Shown here: one piece after another, positions 11,726 through 19,660 of the stretch
How the letters are laid out: every line of letters begins with the position of its first letter
How positions within the stretch are numbered: the stretch's first letter is position 1
Assembly (NCBI RefSeq): GCF_018860505.1
Contig: NZ_JAHKPU010000006.1
Coordinates: 2,501-61,373 of the forward strand
Length of the DNA: 58,873 bases
DNA from: Pacificibacter marinus
GTDB lineage: Bacteria > Pseudomonadota > Alphaproteobacteria > Rhodobacterales > Rhodobacteraceae
Direction of reading: 5' to 3'
Program-made: the position numbers and the translations under genes
Notes under the pieces: generated by a model
What the model was told of the DNA's origin: nothing
What the model saw: only the letters and a program-made list of their open reading frames with translations
Databases searched by the model: none

Positions 11726-12895
11726 GTGAATAAGCTGAACTTAGCCGTCATTTTCGGCGGACCGAGCCAAGAACACGACGTCAGTGTTGTGAGCGCACAA
11801 CAATTGATGGACGCGGTTGATGTCCGTAAAATCAATGTCGTACCGGTGTATATGGGGTTCGATGGCCGCTTTATGCAGGGGCCCGCTTTGCGCCAATTGG
11901 ACCGTTTTCGCCCTGCGCCCAAAGGTCTGCGCGAGGTTGTATTTGCTTGGGGCGATATGGGGCCATGTTTGACATCAGTGGATGGCAGTTGGACCAAACA
12001 AATCGACTGCGCTTTGCCCGTATTTCACGGCCCCTTTGGCGAGGATGGCCGCATTCAAGGGGTGCTTGAAACCGTTGGTATCCCTTGCACTGGGTTTTCC
12101 GCGATCAATTCCGCTTTGGCGATGCGCAAAGATGCGACCAAATCGCTTGTCGCCTCTGTTGGTGTGAATGTTTTGCCGCATGTGGTGGTCAACGCCAAAG
12201 AAATGAAACACGCCGATGATGTCTGCGCACGTGTCGAAGCCGATCTGTCCTATCCGTTGATCATCAAACCCGCCAATCTGGGGTCTAGTATCGGGGTCGG
12301 ACTGGCCAAATCACGCGATGAATTGTTGGTGCATTTGCAAGGCGCGCTGAAAGAAGACAGTTTTGCTTTGGTCGAGCCACAGGTTCAAAATCTGGAAGAG
12401 CTGAACATCGCGGTGATGTACCGTGAGGGCGAGATCAAATTTTCCGCGATCGAGCGCCCTAAATCGTCAGCAGAATTGCTCGACTTTAGAGAAAAATACC
12501 TGTCCTCTGCCGAAGTGGGCAGCACGGGCAGCGGAAAACTGGGCAATACGGCTGTGCCTTCGCAGGGCATGTTGTCGCTGACGCGTGACATCAATCCTGA
12601 CATTGACCCTGATCTACAAGCGCGTCTTTATGATTTCGCCTCGAAGGCCTTTACCATCTTAGGTTTGCGCGGTGCGCCGCGGATGGATTTCATGCACAAC
12701 ACTGAAACTGGCGAGCTGTGGTTCAACGAGATCAATCCAATTCCTGGGTCTTACGGATTTTTCCTTTGGGAAGCTGCGACAGAGCAAGTGTTGTTTTCAC
12801 AATTGGCCGAGCATTTGATGCATGAGGCCTTGAGCGATAGTATCAAACACTTTGATGATCCGGTGCCGCAAGCTGCCTATCTGTTGCCGCGTTAA
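11726..12895 (+). CDS. D-Ala-D-Ala ligase-like ATP-grasp enzyme
   Basis: A 389-aa ATP-grasp ligase of the Ddl/VanA superfamily. Visible motifs are FGGPSQEHDVSVVSA (Glu16), HGPFGEDG (101-108), IIKPANLGSSIGVGL, and the Mg-ligand end RMDF...ELWFNEINPIPGS. The acceptor-binding end differs from housekeeping Ddl, which has N-T-x-P-G-x-T-x-x-S; here it reads NPIPGSYGFFLWEA. The omega-loop region (LLDFREKYLSSAEVG) also departs from the usual Y-D-Y-x-x-K-Y form. I infer another acceptor or a D-Ala-X product rather than standard D-Ala-D-Ala. It is divergent from the hydrolase/Mur ligase pair and its stop overlaps the stop of the next gene by a few bases. Confidence 0.85.
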   Translation: MNKLNLAVIFGGPSQEHDVSVVSAQQLMDAVDVRKINVVPVYMGFDGRFMQGPALRQLDRFRPAPKGLREVVFAWGDMGPCLTSVDGSWTKQIDCALPVFHGPFGEDGRIQGVLETVGIPCTGFSAINSALAMRKDATKSLVASVGVNVLPHVVVNAKEMKHADDVCARVEADLSYPLIIKPANLGSSIGVGLAKSRDELLVHLQGALKEDSFALVEPQVQNLEELNIAVMYREGEIKFSAIERPKSSAELLDFREKYLSSAEVGSTGSGKLGNTAVPSQGMLSLTRDINPDIDPDLQARLYDFASKAFTILGLRGAPRMDFMHNTETGELWFNEINPIPGSYGFFLWEAATEQVLFSQLAEHLMHEALSDSIKHFDDPVPQAAYLLPR

Positions 12896-14064
12896 CGCGG
12901 GCAGATCCAGTTGACTTTGGTCAGTCCCGCAAGTTTGGCAAAGCGCCCTAATTCGGCGTCCAACTTTTTGATGCGTGCTTTGGTGGAATTTACATCAGGT
13001 TCCATCCAATAGTTGAGTACATTCAGTACGCCATTTTTGCGATCCCCTTTGGCCTCGATCCGACCGACAAACCTGTCGCCTTCAAGCACGGGATAAACGT
13101 AATATCCCCATATTCGCTTGGCGGCGGGGACAAACATTTCCACAGTGTAATCAAAGCCAAACAGACGTTTCAAACGCGTGCGGTCGCGGATGGCTGGATC
13201 AAACGGGCTAAGGATACGTAGACGTGGTGCAGGCGGTTCAAGCGCGTCTAAGCGCTGTTCTATATCCGCGCGGGTGAAAGATTTGCTCCAACTGCCATCA
13301 AAGGCTTGTACCTCGACAGGGACCAGATCGCCCCCTTGGCGTTTGGCCCAGTGCGAGACCTCTTTGACCTCGGTGGCGTCCCAAAACTTGCGGATTTCAG
13401 TCAGGCTGCCCATGCCGATGCGGTCTAATGCCATGGCGCAAAGTCCGTCGATCTGTTCCAAGTCATCCAGTTTTTGTGTGCGCAAGTCCGCCGGAAAGAC
13501 GTTTTCTGCCAGATCGTAAAACTTGGTGAACCCTGTGCGATGGCTGGTGGCTAAATCGCCCGAATACCACAGATAATCCAGCGCCTTTTTGTGCGGTGGA
13601 CGTTTCCAGATCTCTTTGGTGCCCGCGATTTTCGTGTCAAAGTCGCGGGTGGACAGGGGGCCTTCGTCCGCGATGCGGCGCATCACCTCGTCCAGCAGGC
13701 GCGCATCCAAAGCATCACCATACCAAGAAGATCGCGCGACCTTTTCTTTCATGCGCCGAAATTGCCTTTGCCACAGTGGCAGTGTGCTCATCGGCAGGAC
13801 TGAGGCGTCATGGGTGAAATGTTCAAATACGCCGTGACCTTGTCCCAACAGATCGTCCATCATCGGTTCGCGGTAGGCCTGATTGCGGCTCCATAAAATG
13901 TGATGATGCGCGCGCGATACGACCTGAATGGTGTCGAGTTGTACAAACCCTAGGGCGTGAATATCGGCTATGGCATCCAAAGTGCCGATTGGCGCTTGGC
14001 TTAAACCATTGCCCGCCAGCCACAGATGCCGTGCGTCACGGTTCGATATTTTCAGAACACTCAT
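12892..14064 (-). CDS. YcaQ-type winged-helix DNA glycosylase
   Basis: A 390-aa member of the HTH_42 (DUF1006) family, which includes E. coli YcaQ, an interstrand-crosslink-unhooking DNA glycosylase, and Streptomyces AlkZ. The motif VQLDTIQVVSRAHHHILW is near residue 41. The Q-x-D form (Q42-D44) is the YcaQ class, against Q-x-Q in AlkZ. Other family blocks are HDASVLPM, YLWYSGDLATSHRTGFTK, LSPFDPAIRDRTRLKRLFGFDY and MFVPAAKRIWGYYVYPVLEG. The ATG at 14064 is chosen because GTGGAGC precedes it. It converges tail-to-tail on the ATP-grasp gene with overlapping stops. Confidence 0.88.
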   Translation of the reverse strand: MSVLKISNRDARHLWLAGNGLSQAPIGTLDAIADIHALGFVQLDTIQVVSRAHHHILWSRNQAYREPMMDDLLGQGHGVFEHFTHDASVLPMSTLPLWQRQFRRMKEKVARSSWYGDALDARLLDEVMRRIADEGPLSTRDFDTKIAGTKEIWKRPPHKKALDYLWYSGDLATSHRTGFTKFYDLAENVFPADLRTQKLDDLEQIDGLCAMALDRIGMGSLTEIRKFWDATEVKEVSHWAKRQGGDLVPVEVQAFDGSWSKSFTRADIEQRLDALEPPAPRLRILSPFDPAIRDRTRLKRLFGFDYTVEMFVPAAKRIWGYYVYPVLEGDRFVGRIEAKGDRKNGVLNVLNYWMEPDVNSTKARIKKLDAELGRFAKLAGLTKVNWICPR

Positions 14065-14144
14065 GCTCGCTCCACTTCGCGGGTAACCTGCCATATTGAC
14101 CTGTTTGGGTCGAGCAGCTTGTTGTGCAAAGAGGGGCGGCGGGG

Positions 14145-15350
14145 TCAACGATTGGTCTTGCGCCAGTTGAGCATAAGCACAGTACAAGCGACGATCAAAA
14201 TCGCCGAGACTGCAAAGGGTGCCCCCGGCAAATAGAAGTTCGTATCAGGGCGCGAAAATTGCGCAAAGACCATGGTCATCACCAAGGGGCTGACGATGGT
14301 TGCCAATGCTGCAATGGACCCGAGCACGCCTTGCAGTTCCCCTTGTTGGTCATCGTTTGCGGCGCGGCTCATGATACCTTGCAGAGCAGGCATTACGATG
14401 GACCCCAAACCTGAGAGCGCAACAAGCATCCACACAAGCCAAATTTGGGTCAGCACAGCGAAAGTGACGAAAATCACCAGTTCCAATGTCATGCCAAACA
14501 CAGCCGTTTTATAAGCGCCAAAGCGTTTCACGATGGGGCCAACCAATAGGGCTTGCGAGAGCCCCATCGAGACGCCAAATACAAAGAGAGTTAGCCCGAT
14601 GTCACGTGCCGAAAAGGCGAATTGTTCGCGGCCGTAAAAGGCCCAAATGGCGGGATAGACAAACAAGGCCACTTGGTACAAGAAAAACACCACAAGCAGC
14701 GTGCGTACGCCACCCAATTCACTGACTGATTTGAACGAGTTTAAAGGGTTGGCGCGTTTCATGGAAAACGGGCGGCGTTTGTCTAGGGGTAAAGATTCGG
14801 GCATCACCAAAAGGCCAAAAATCCCGTTGGCCAAGGCCATAGCCCCTGCCACCCAAAACGGTGCGCGTGTGTCAACTTCGGCCAAGAAACCGCCAATGAC
14901 CGGCCCCAAGGCAAAGCCAATCCCTACTGCGGCGCCAATGATGCCAAAGTTTTTTTCGCGGTCTTCGGGTTTTGAAATATCGGCCATAAAGGCAGAGGCT
15001 GTTGAATAGGTCGCGGCCATCAGTCCTGCGATGATGCGGCCCAATAACAACAACCAAATTGATCCGGCGACGGCCATGATCGCATAGTCGATGGCCAACA
15101 CAAACAATGCTGCGATCAAGATCGGTTTGCGCCCATAGCGATCTGACAGGTTGCCCACAATCGGGCCACAAACGAATTGCATCACGGCATAACCTGTCGC
15201 CAAAACGCCGCCCCAAATTGCGGCTTCTGACAAAGGTTTACCTGTGACTTCTAAGATAAGATCTGGCAAGACAGGGAAAATCAATCCAGCGCCGATGCCA
15301 TCGATCAAAATGGTCGCAACAATAAAAATAATGGGCAAGCGTGCGCGCAT
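14145..15350 (-). CDS. MFS drug efflux transporter, TetA-like
   Basis: Twelve-helix major facilitator of about 401 aa. The proton antiporter motif A is GNLSDRYGRKP in the loop after helix 2, and motif C-like GAAVGIGFALGPVIGG lies in helix 5, as in tetracycline and multidrug exporters. The beginning LPIIFIVATILIDGIGAGLI and VLPDL are typical of the TetA class. The frame opens with a TTG at 15368, but the ATG at 15350 is the more likely start; neither has a strong ribosome site. It lies 80 bases upstream of the YcaQ-type gene on the same strand, so they may be co-transcribed. The substrate is unknown. Confidence 0.85.
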   Translation of the reverse strand: MRARLPIIFIVATILIDGIGAGLIFPVLPDLILEVTGKPLSEAAIWGGVLATGYAVMQFVCGPIVGNLSDRYGRKPILIAALFVLAIDYAIMAVAGSIWLLLLGRIIAGLMAATYSTASAFMADISKPEDREKNFGIIGAAVGIGFALGPVIGGFLAEVDTRAPFWVAGAMALANGIFGLLVMPESLPLDKRRPFSMKRANPLNSFKSVSELGGVRTLLVVFFLYQVALFVYPAIWAFYGREQFAFSARDIGLTLFVFGVSMGLSQALLVGPIVKRFGAYKTAVFGMTLELVIFVTFAVLTQIWLVWMLVALSGLGSIVMPALQGIMSRAANDDQQGELQGVLGSIAALATIVSPLVMTMVFAQFSRPDTNFYLPGAPFAVSAILIVACTVLMLNWRKTNR

Positions 15351-15453
15351 GGCTGAATCCGATGACAAGAACGTTTAGCGTTACGGTGTTGTAAGCCAGT
15401 TGGTCTGCATTGCAATCCCGATTGGGCGATTTTGCGCGTTGATGCTTGCTGCG

Positions 15454-16239
15454 TCAGGCGTGGCCTATCTCGGTTAGAAAATCACGCAACAGTGCCGCAA
15501 GAGACTCTGGTGCTTCTAACATCGGATAATGCCCAGAGCGTCTTATCAATTCAAATCTTGCGCCGGGGATCAGCTCAAGTGTCTCGCGCATCAAATCGGG
15601 TGGGGTGATACGATCATCAATGCCGCATAGCCCTAGACAGGGCAGGCGTAGACCAGAAGTGGGCGTGTAAAAATCAGTGCCAGAAATCGCGTTGCAGTTG
15701 CCGATATAGCCCTCACCCGACATGTCGCGCAGGACATTGATCCATTGACGCGCCACCTCGCTGTCACGACCTGAGCGCGTAAAACTGCGTTCAGTTGTAA
15801 TCGCACTCAGCGCCTCTGTGCCGCCCGCTTTCACCTGCGCGATACGTCTGTCCCACACTGCTGGCGGGCCCAGCTTGGCCGCCGTGCCACATAAAACCAT
15901 GGCGCGAATTTGATCGAGACGTTTGACGGCCAATCCTTGCGCGATCAAGCCGCCATATCCCGCCCCTACAAAAACGCAGTCTTTGATGTTGAGATGATCC
16001 AAAAGCTGTTCGGCATCTGTCACCAACTGTCCCATGCGATACGGCGCAGGAGTCACATCCGTCGCCCCATGACCGCGCGCATCATACCGAACGCGCCGCA
16101 AGGATTTGGGCAGGTGATCGCAAACGGCGTCCCATATCCGCATATTGGTGCCAAGAGGATGCGCAAACACCACCGCAGGTGCATCCTTGGGGCCGTCATC
16201 CAAAATGTTTAAGGCAATGTCATTCACTTGCACGTGCAT
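15454..16239 (-). CDS. PcaD-like alpha/beta hydrolase lacking its Ser
   Basis: About 261 aa, resembling 3-oxoadipate enol-lactonase (PcaD): VVFAHPLGTNMRIWDAV, RVRYDARGHGATDV, then the nucleophile elbow. That elbow reads FVGAGYGGLIAQ where the family has G-x-S-x-G: the serine codon is replaced by GGA (Gly) at 15958-15960. The other catalytic residues are present (Asp in CGIDDRITPP, His in RSGHYPMLEAP). It may therefore be inactive as a hydrolase, a binding protein, or a different enzyme. A GTG three bases earlier is an alternative start. It is on the same strand as the next hydrolase, 58 bases away. No other protocatechuate genes are nearby. Confidence 0.75.
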   Translation of the reverse strand: MHVQVNDIALNILDDGPKDAPAVVFAHPLGTNMRIWDAVCDHLPKSLRRVRYDARGHGATDVTPAPYRMGQLVTDAEQLLDHLNIKDCVFVGAGYGGLIAQGLAVKRLDQIRAMVLCGTAAKLGPPAVWDRRIAQVKAGGTEALSAITTERSFTRSGRDSEVARQWINVLRDMSGEGYIGNCNAISGTDFYTPTSGLRLPCLGLCGIDDRITPPDLMRETLELIPGARFELIRRSGHYPMLEAPESLAALLRDFLTEIGHA

Positions 16240-16297
16240 CACAGTCTCTCATGGGGCTGAGGTGATATCCCACATGGGATGTCGCCAGTATCTTGTG

Positions 16298-17155
16298 TTA
16301 AGCGCCTATCGGCAATTCAGCGATGAAGCGCATGATCGTTTCTGTGCTTTCAGCCTCATCCAAAAAGGGCACATGACCTCGATCTGGTATCTCTGTCGCA
16401 ATCATATCCGGACGCGCGGTCTGCATTTTGACCCAGCACTCTGGCGTTAAAATATTAGAATGCGCGCCGCGCAATGCGGCTAAAGGCAAACCGCTGAGCG
16501 CATGAAACAAGGGCCATAAATCTGGTGTTTCACCAGAGGCACCTTGGGCCTCGATGGCCTCTCGTAATTTGGGATCATAGCGCAGTTGCAACCGATCTGG
16601 ACCTGCCGTCCAACTGCGTTTCGCATAAGCCAGCCATTCAACGTGGCTAACATTTGGGAACTGCGTTCCCAAAGCGCGTGGCAATCGTTCAGCGGCCTCC
16701 TCAAAGGACGTAAACGCGCAAGGTCGGCCAAGATAATCCATGATATGCGCCAAGCCAGCAGGATTCAACTCGGGGCCGATATCATTGAGCAAAACACCCG
16801 ACAACCGATGTTTCGCTGTGGCGGCCAAAACCATCGCGATCAACCCGCCTCGCGAGGTGCCGATTATGGCGGCACGTTCAAGATTTAGGTGATCCAACAG
16901 TGCCAATGCATCGCTGGCTTCTTGTGGGATGGTATAGTTTTGCGGATTTGGATCAAAGTCAGACGCGCCCCGCCCACGGCTGTCGAGACGTATGATCTGC
17001 GCGCGGTCTGAAAAATTGGCAGCGATTGGATCAAAGTCATCCATGTTGCGGGTGAGACCAGCCAAACATAAAACAGGCGTACCAGCTCCATGGATGTCAT
17101 AAGCCAATTTTAGCCCGTCGGTGGTTGTGAATGTGCCGCGCTCGGAGTTCAGCAT
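16298..17155 (-). CDS. Alpha/beta hydrolase
   Basis: A 285-aa alpha/beta-fold hydrolase. In order: VLCLAGLTRNMDDFD (oxyanion region), IIRLDSRGRGASDF, the nucleophile elbow IIGTSRGGLIAM with intact Ser, a helical lid containing WLAYAKRSWTAG, and a late His in IPDRGHVPFLDEAE. The acid is probably in the strand before LTPECW. It is of the class that cleaves esters, lactones or C-C bonds; the substrate cannot be assigned. It is probably in one transcript with the serine-less homologue downstream, so one could be the active partner of the other. Confidence 0.8.
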   Translation of the reverse strand: MLNSERGTFTTTDGLKLAYDIHGAGTPVLCLAGLTRNMDDFDPIAANFSDRAQIIRLDSRGRGASDFDPNPQNYTIPQEASDALALLDHLNLERAAIIGTSRGGLIAMVLAATAKHRLSGVLLNDIGPELNPAGLAHIMDYLGRPCAFTSFEEAAERLPRALGTQFPNVSHVEWLAYAKRSWTAGPDRLQLRYDPKLREAIEAQGASGETPDLWPLFHALSGLPLAALRGAHSNILTPECWVKMQTARPDMIATEIPDRGHVPFLDEAESTETIMRFIAELPIGA

Positions 17156-17225
17156 AGCTGCCTGTGCCTTGAAATTTATATAGGTCTAATTGATCTTGCC
17201 ATGCTTGTGGCGCAGAGGCAAAACG

Positions 17226-18005
17226 TTAGAGCAAATCTTGCAACAGCCACCAGCCTGCGGTGAAATGCACGCATATGCAAAACGCATAAGCCGATAAGAC
17301 GACCAGTGCTGTGTTCGGTGATAAGCGCTTATGCTTGGTGCGCTTGGGCCGCAGCAGACTCTGCACGCCCGCTGTGGCCAAGACGCCCATTGCAATCGAA
17401 TGATCTTTAAGCGCCGCTGCCGTAAAGGCTGCGATCATAAATAGTGTCACCCAGGTGGACAGGCTGGGCCAAAAGCTGTCGGAAACCGCTTGCACAACGC
17501 GTCCGCCCGCAAAGGGCAAAAACGGCAATAGCATCACGAAATTAAACGTGCCGATCATGATGCCAAGCGCACGCATGAAATCTGAAAACAATGGAAAGGC
17601 CGCAGCGCTGGCATGGAACAGGCTAAAGGCCACAATCATGGGCGAAATTGCCAAGGCGGGCGCATAAAGAGCCGCATAGCTTTCTTTTAGCGCATCATCG
17701 AAATCGTTGTCTGAGCGGGGCGGTGCCATGTAGGGCAGGGGCACCAATCGCACGCGTGCCAGATCATGCCCTACAAATTGGCAGGCCTTAGCTGCGCCGA
17801 ATTCATGTAATAAAACAGCAAAAACAAAGCCAAATCCCATCAACGGCGATGTTATGGCGGCAACGGCAACCGTCACAATAAAGCCAATTATCACGCCTGT
17901 GCCATCAAACCCGCTTATGGTGATCCGCCCGTTGACCGTTTGTGTCGAGCGCAACAAAGGTGCGCCCATAGCCGTTAGAGCGAGAGCGAAAATGAGAAAG
18001 ACCAT
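17226..18005 (-). CDS. Degenerate M50 (site-2 protease)-like membrane protein
   Basis: A 259-aa multi-pass membrane protein with the outline of an M50 intramembrane metalloprotease. FVFAVLLHEFGAAKACQF sits where H-E-x-x-H is expected, but the second His is Ala71 (codon GCA). FNFVMLLPFLPFAGGRVV matches the N-x-x-P-x-x-P-L-D-G-G block, but the zinc-ligand Asp is Ala166. Asn155, the two prolines and the double Gly are kept. Loss of two zinc ligands predicts no proteolysis, so it may be a pseudoprotease that binds membrane proteins. About five to six hydrophobic segments are visible. It is 70 bases upstream of the hydrolase gene, same strand. Confidence 0.7.
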   Translation of the reverse strand: MVFLIFALALTAMGAPLLRSTQTVNGRITISGFDGTGVIIGFIVTVAVAAITSPLMGFGFVFAVLLHEFGAAKACQFVGHDLARVRLVPLPYMAPPRSDNDFDDALKESYAALYAPALAISPMIVAFSLFHASAAAFPLFSDFMRALGIMIGTFNFVMLLPFLPFAGGRVVQAVSDSFWPSLSTWVTLFMIAAFTAAALKDHSIAMGVLATAGVQSLLRPKRTKHKRLSPNTALVVLSAYAFCICVHFTAGWWLLQDLL

Positions 18006-18680
18006 AAAGTGCGAATCCGGCGGAAGATTTAGTTATTTGGGCTTTGATGCGTCCCAAATGTGGCGAGATTGTGGCCGCGTGCCCCAATTCCCATGCGCAT
18101 ATGAAATGCGGTGGTCTTTGGTGTGGTGAGCGAATTTATCACAAGGATAATAACATGAAAAAGAGGTACGATTTTTATGCCTGCTTCACCATGTTTTGAA
18201 ACGCATCGCGCCATCTATAAACGCTGAATCTGTCGCTTACCTGCCCGCCCCGATTTTCTTGGGTGGTGACGTTTTGCAAACTGGCCAAACGGGGGATGCG
18301 GCGGAACATGTTTTCCGTGATCATCCATTTGCAGTTAATAAGGCAAAAAACGATCAAGGCACGGATCAGGCCACCTATCGCTGTGCGGGCCTTGCGGATA
18401 TGGCAGTTGCGATTGCCACGGGCAGACAGCAGCGCGGTGGTTTGGAGCTTACAACGTATATACGTTGAGGTCATGACCGCGATGGTATCCTCTTTCGAAA
18501 GCGTAAGTGGGGCGATATGTTGCCCCCCGCGAGTGCCCCGAGGCACGGACGCCAGATCAGGCTCGTGACTAGCGCGTCTAACGTTTGGTATGGCCTTGGA
18601 AAATTCAGACTTCATAGGTCTGAATAAACGCAAAACGGCTCGCAAAATTGCGAGCCGTTTCATTTTGGGCAGGCCTTGCC
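18006..18680. other. Stretch without a confident gene
   Basis: About 675 bases. A minus-strand frame (18175-18474, about 99 aa, one hydrophobic segment GLIRALIVFCLINCK) could encode a small membrane protein, but it has no recognised family and only a distant GAGG upstream. An 8-bp inverted repeat, ATTCAGAC (18603-18610) and GTCTGAAT (18618-18625), lies just before the fabI terminator. Nothing else is supported. Confidence 0.4.
18633..18660. terminator. Symmetrical terminator after fabI
   Basis: AAACGGCTCGCAA and TTGCGAGCCGTTT form a perfect 13-bp stem with a 2-base middle. It is 20 bases beyond the fabI stop and can act in either direction. Confidence 0.8.
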
Positions 18681-19469
18681 CTACAGGTTTTCGACTTGCG
18701 GCATACCGATGGTGTGGAAGCCACCGTCAACACGGATGATCTCGCCTGTGGTGTAGGCACCGCCATCTGAATTCAGGTATACAGCCGTTGCACCAACAGC
18801 GTCCAAGGTCGCGTTTGAGCGCAAAGGCGCGTTTTCTTCGGCAAAGCGGTAAGTGCGACGCGCACCGCCGATGGCAGCACCTGCAAGTGTTTTCATCGGA
18901 CCAGGTGAGACCGCATTGACGCGAATGCCTTGAGGGCCAAGGTCATTGGCAAGGTAGCGTACAGAGGATTCCAGCGCCGCCTTGGCCACGCCCATGACGT
19001 TGTAATTCGGCGTAACACGGTTTGAGCCACCGTAGGTCAGTGTGATCAAAGATCCGCCGTCAGGCATCAGTTCTGCCGCGCGTTTGGCCACGTCAATGAA
19101 CGAATAACACGAGATATGCATCGAGTTTTTGAAGTTCTCAACAGATGTATCGCGGAAGCGGCCCGTCAGTTCGTTTTTGTCAGAATAGGCAATGGCGTGC
19201 ACGACGAAATCCAGTGTGCCCCATTTGTCTTTGAGCGCCGCAAAAGCTGCGTCCATTTGCTCGGGGTTGGTGACGTCAACATCGACCATAGTGTCCGAGC
19301 CAACGGTCGCGGCCAAAGGGGCCAAGCGCTTGCCAAAGGCCTCGCCTTGATATGTGAACGCCAATTCGGCACCCTCAGCCGCACAAGACCGCGCGATGCC
19401 CCAAGCGATGGAGCGCTCATTTGCGACCCCCATGATGAGACCGCGTTTGCCTTTGAGTAGATCCGCCAT
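18681..19469 (-). CDS. fabI: Enoyl-ACP reductase (NADH) FabI
   Basis: A 262-aa short-chain-dehydrogenase-fold enzyme that reduces trans-2-enoyl-ACP in the last step of each fatty acid elongation round. Visible are the nucleotide-binding start GLIMGVANERSIAWGIA, DVDVTNP, VHAIAYSDKNELTGRF and the catalytic Tyr-x6-Tyr-x3-Lys region in LTYGGSNRVTPNYNVMGVAK, then NAVSPGPMKTLAGAAI and the C-terminal GEIIRVDGGFH. Length and motifs fit the family. It lies in the fab region with fabB and fabA on the same strand, separated by a lipoprotein gene. It is the class of target inhibited by triclosan. Confidence 0.96.
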   Translation of the reverse strand: MADLLKGKRGLIMGVANERSIAWGIARSCAAEGAELAFTYQGEAFGKRLAPLAATVGSDTMVDVDVTNPEQMDAAFAALKDKWGTLDFVVHAIAYSDKNELTGRFRDTSVENFKNSMHISCYSFIDVAKRAAELMPDGGSLITLTYGGSNRVTPNYNVMGVAKAALESSVRYLANDLGPQGIRVNAVSPGPMKTLAGAAIGGARRTYRFAEENAPLRSNATLDAVGATAVYLNSDGGAYTTGEIIRVDGGFHTIGMPQVENL

Positions 19470-19660
19470 CGTAAAACCCCTTATTTGGTTGGTCGTTTAT
19501 TTGGCGTGTTTCGCACGCAACGTCAAGTTTTTGCGCCGCGTGAGGGGCTGCTAAGGTCTTGTGTAAGACTTGACCCGCCACAATCCTCAAATGCCGACCA
19601 CCCGCAGCTATGAAGCTGGGGGGTGGTGTTGTGTTGCTTGGCGAACAAGGTCCGTCGGGG

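Noticed and set aside
19590-19645. ACCACCC...GGGTGGT hairpin between fabI and the lipoprotein gene
   Set aside because: The stem is plausible but there is no T run and the placement 3' of the minus-strand lipoprotein is ambiguous; not enough to call a terminator or RNA.
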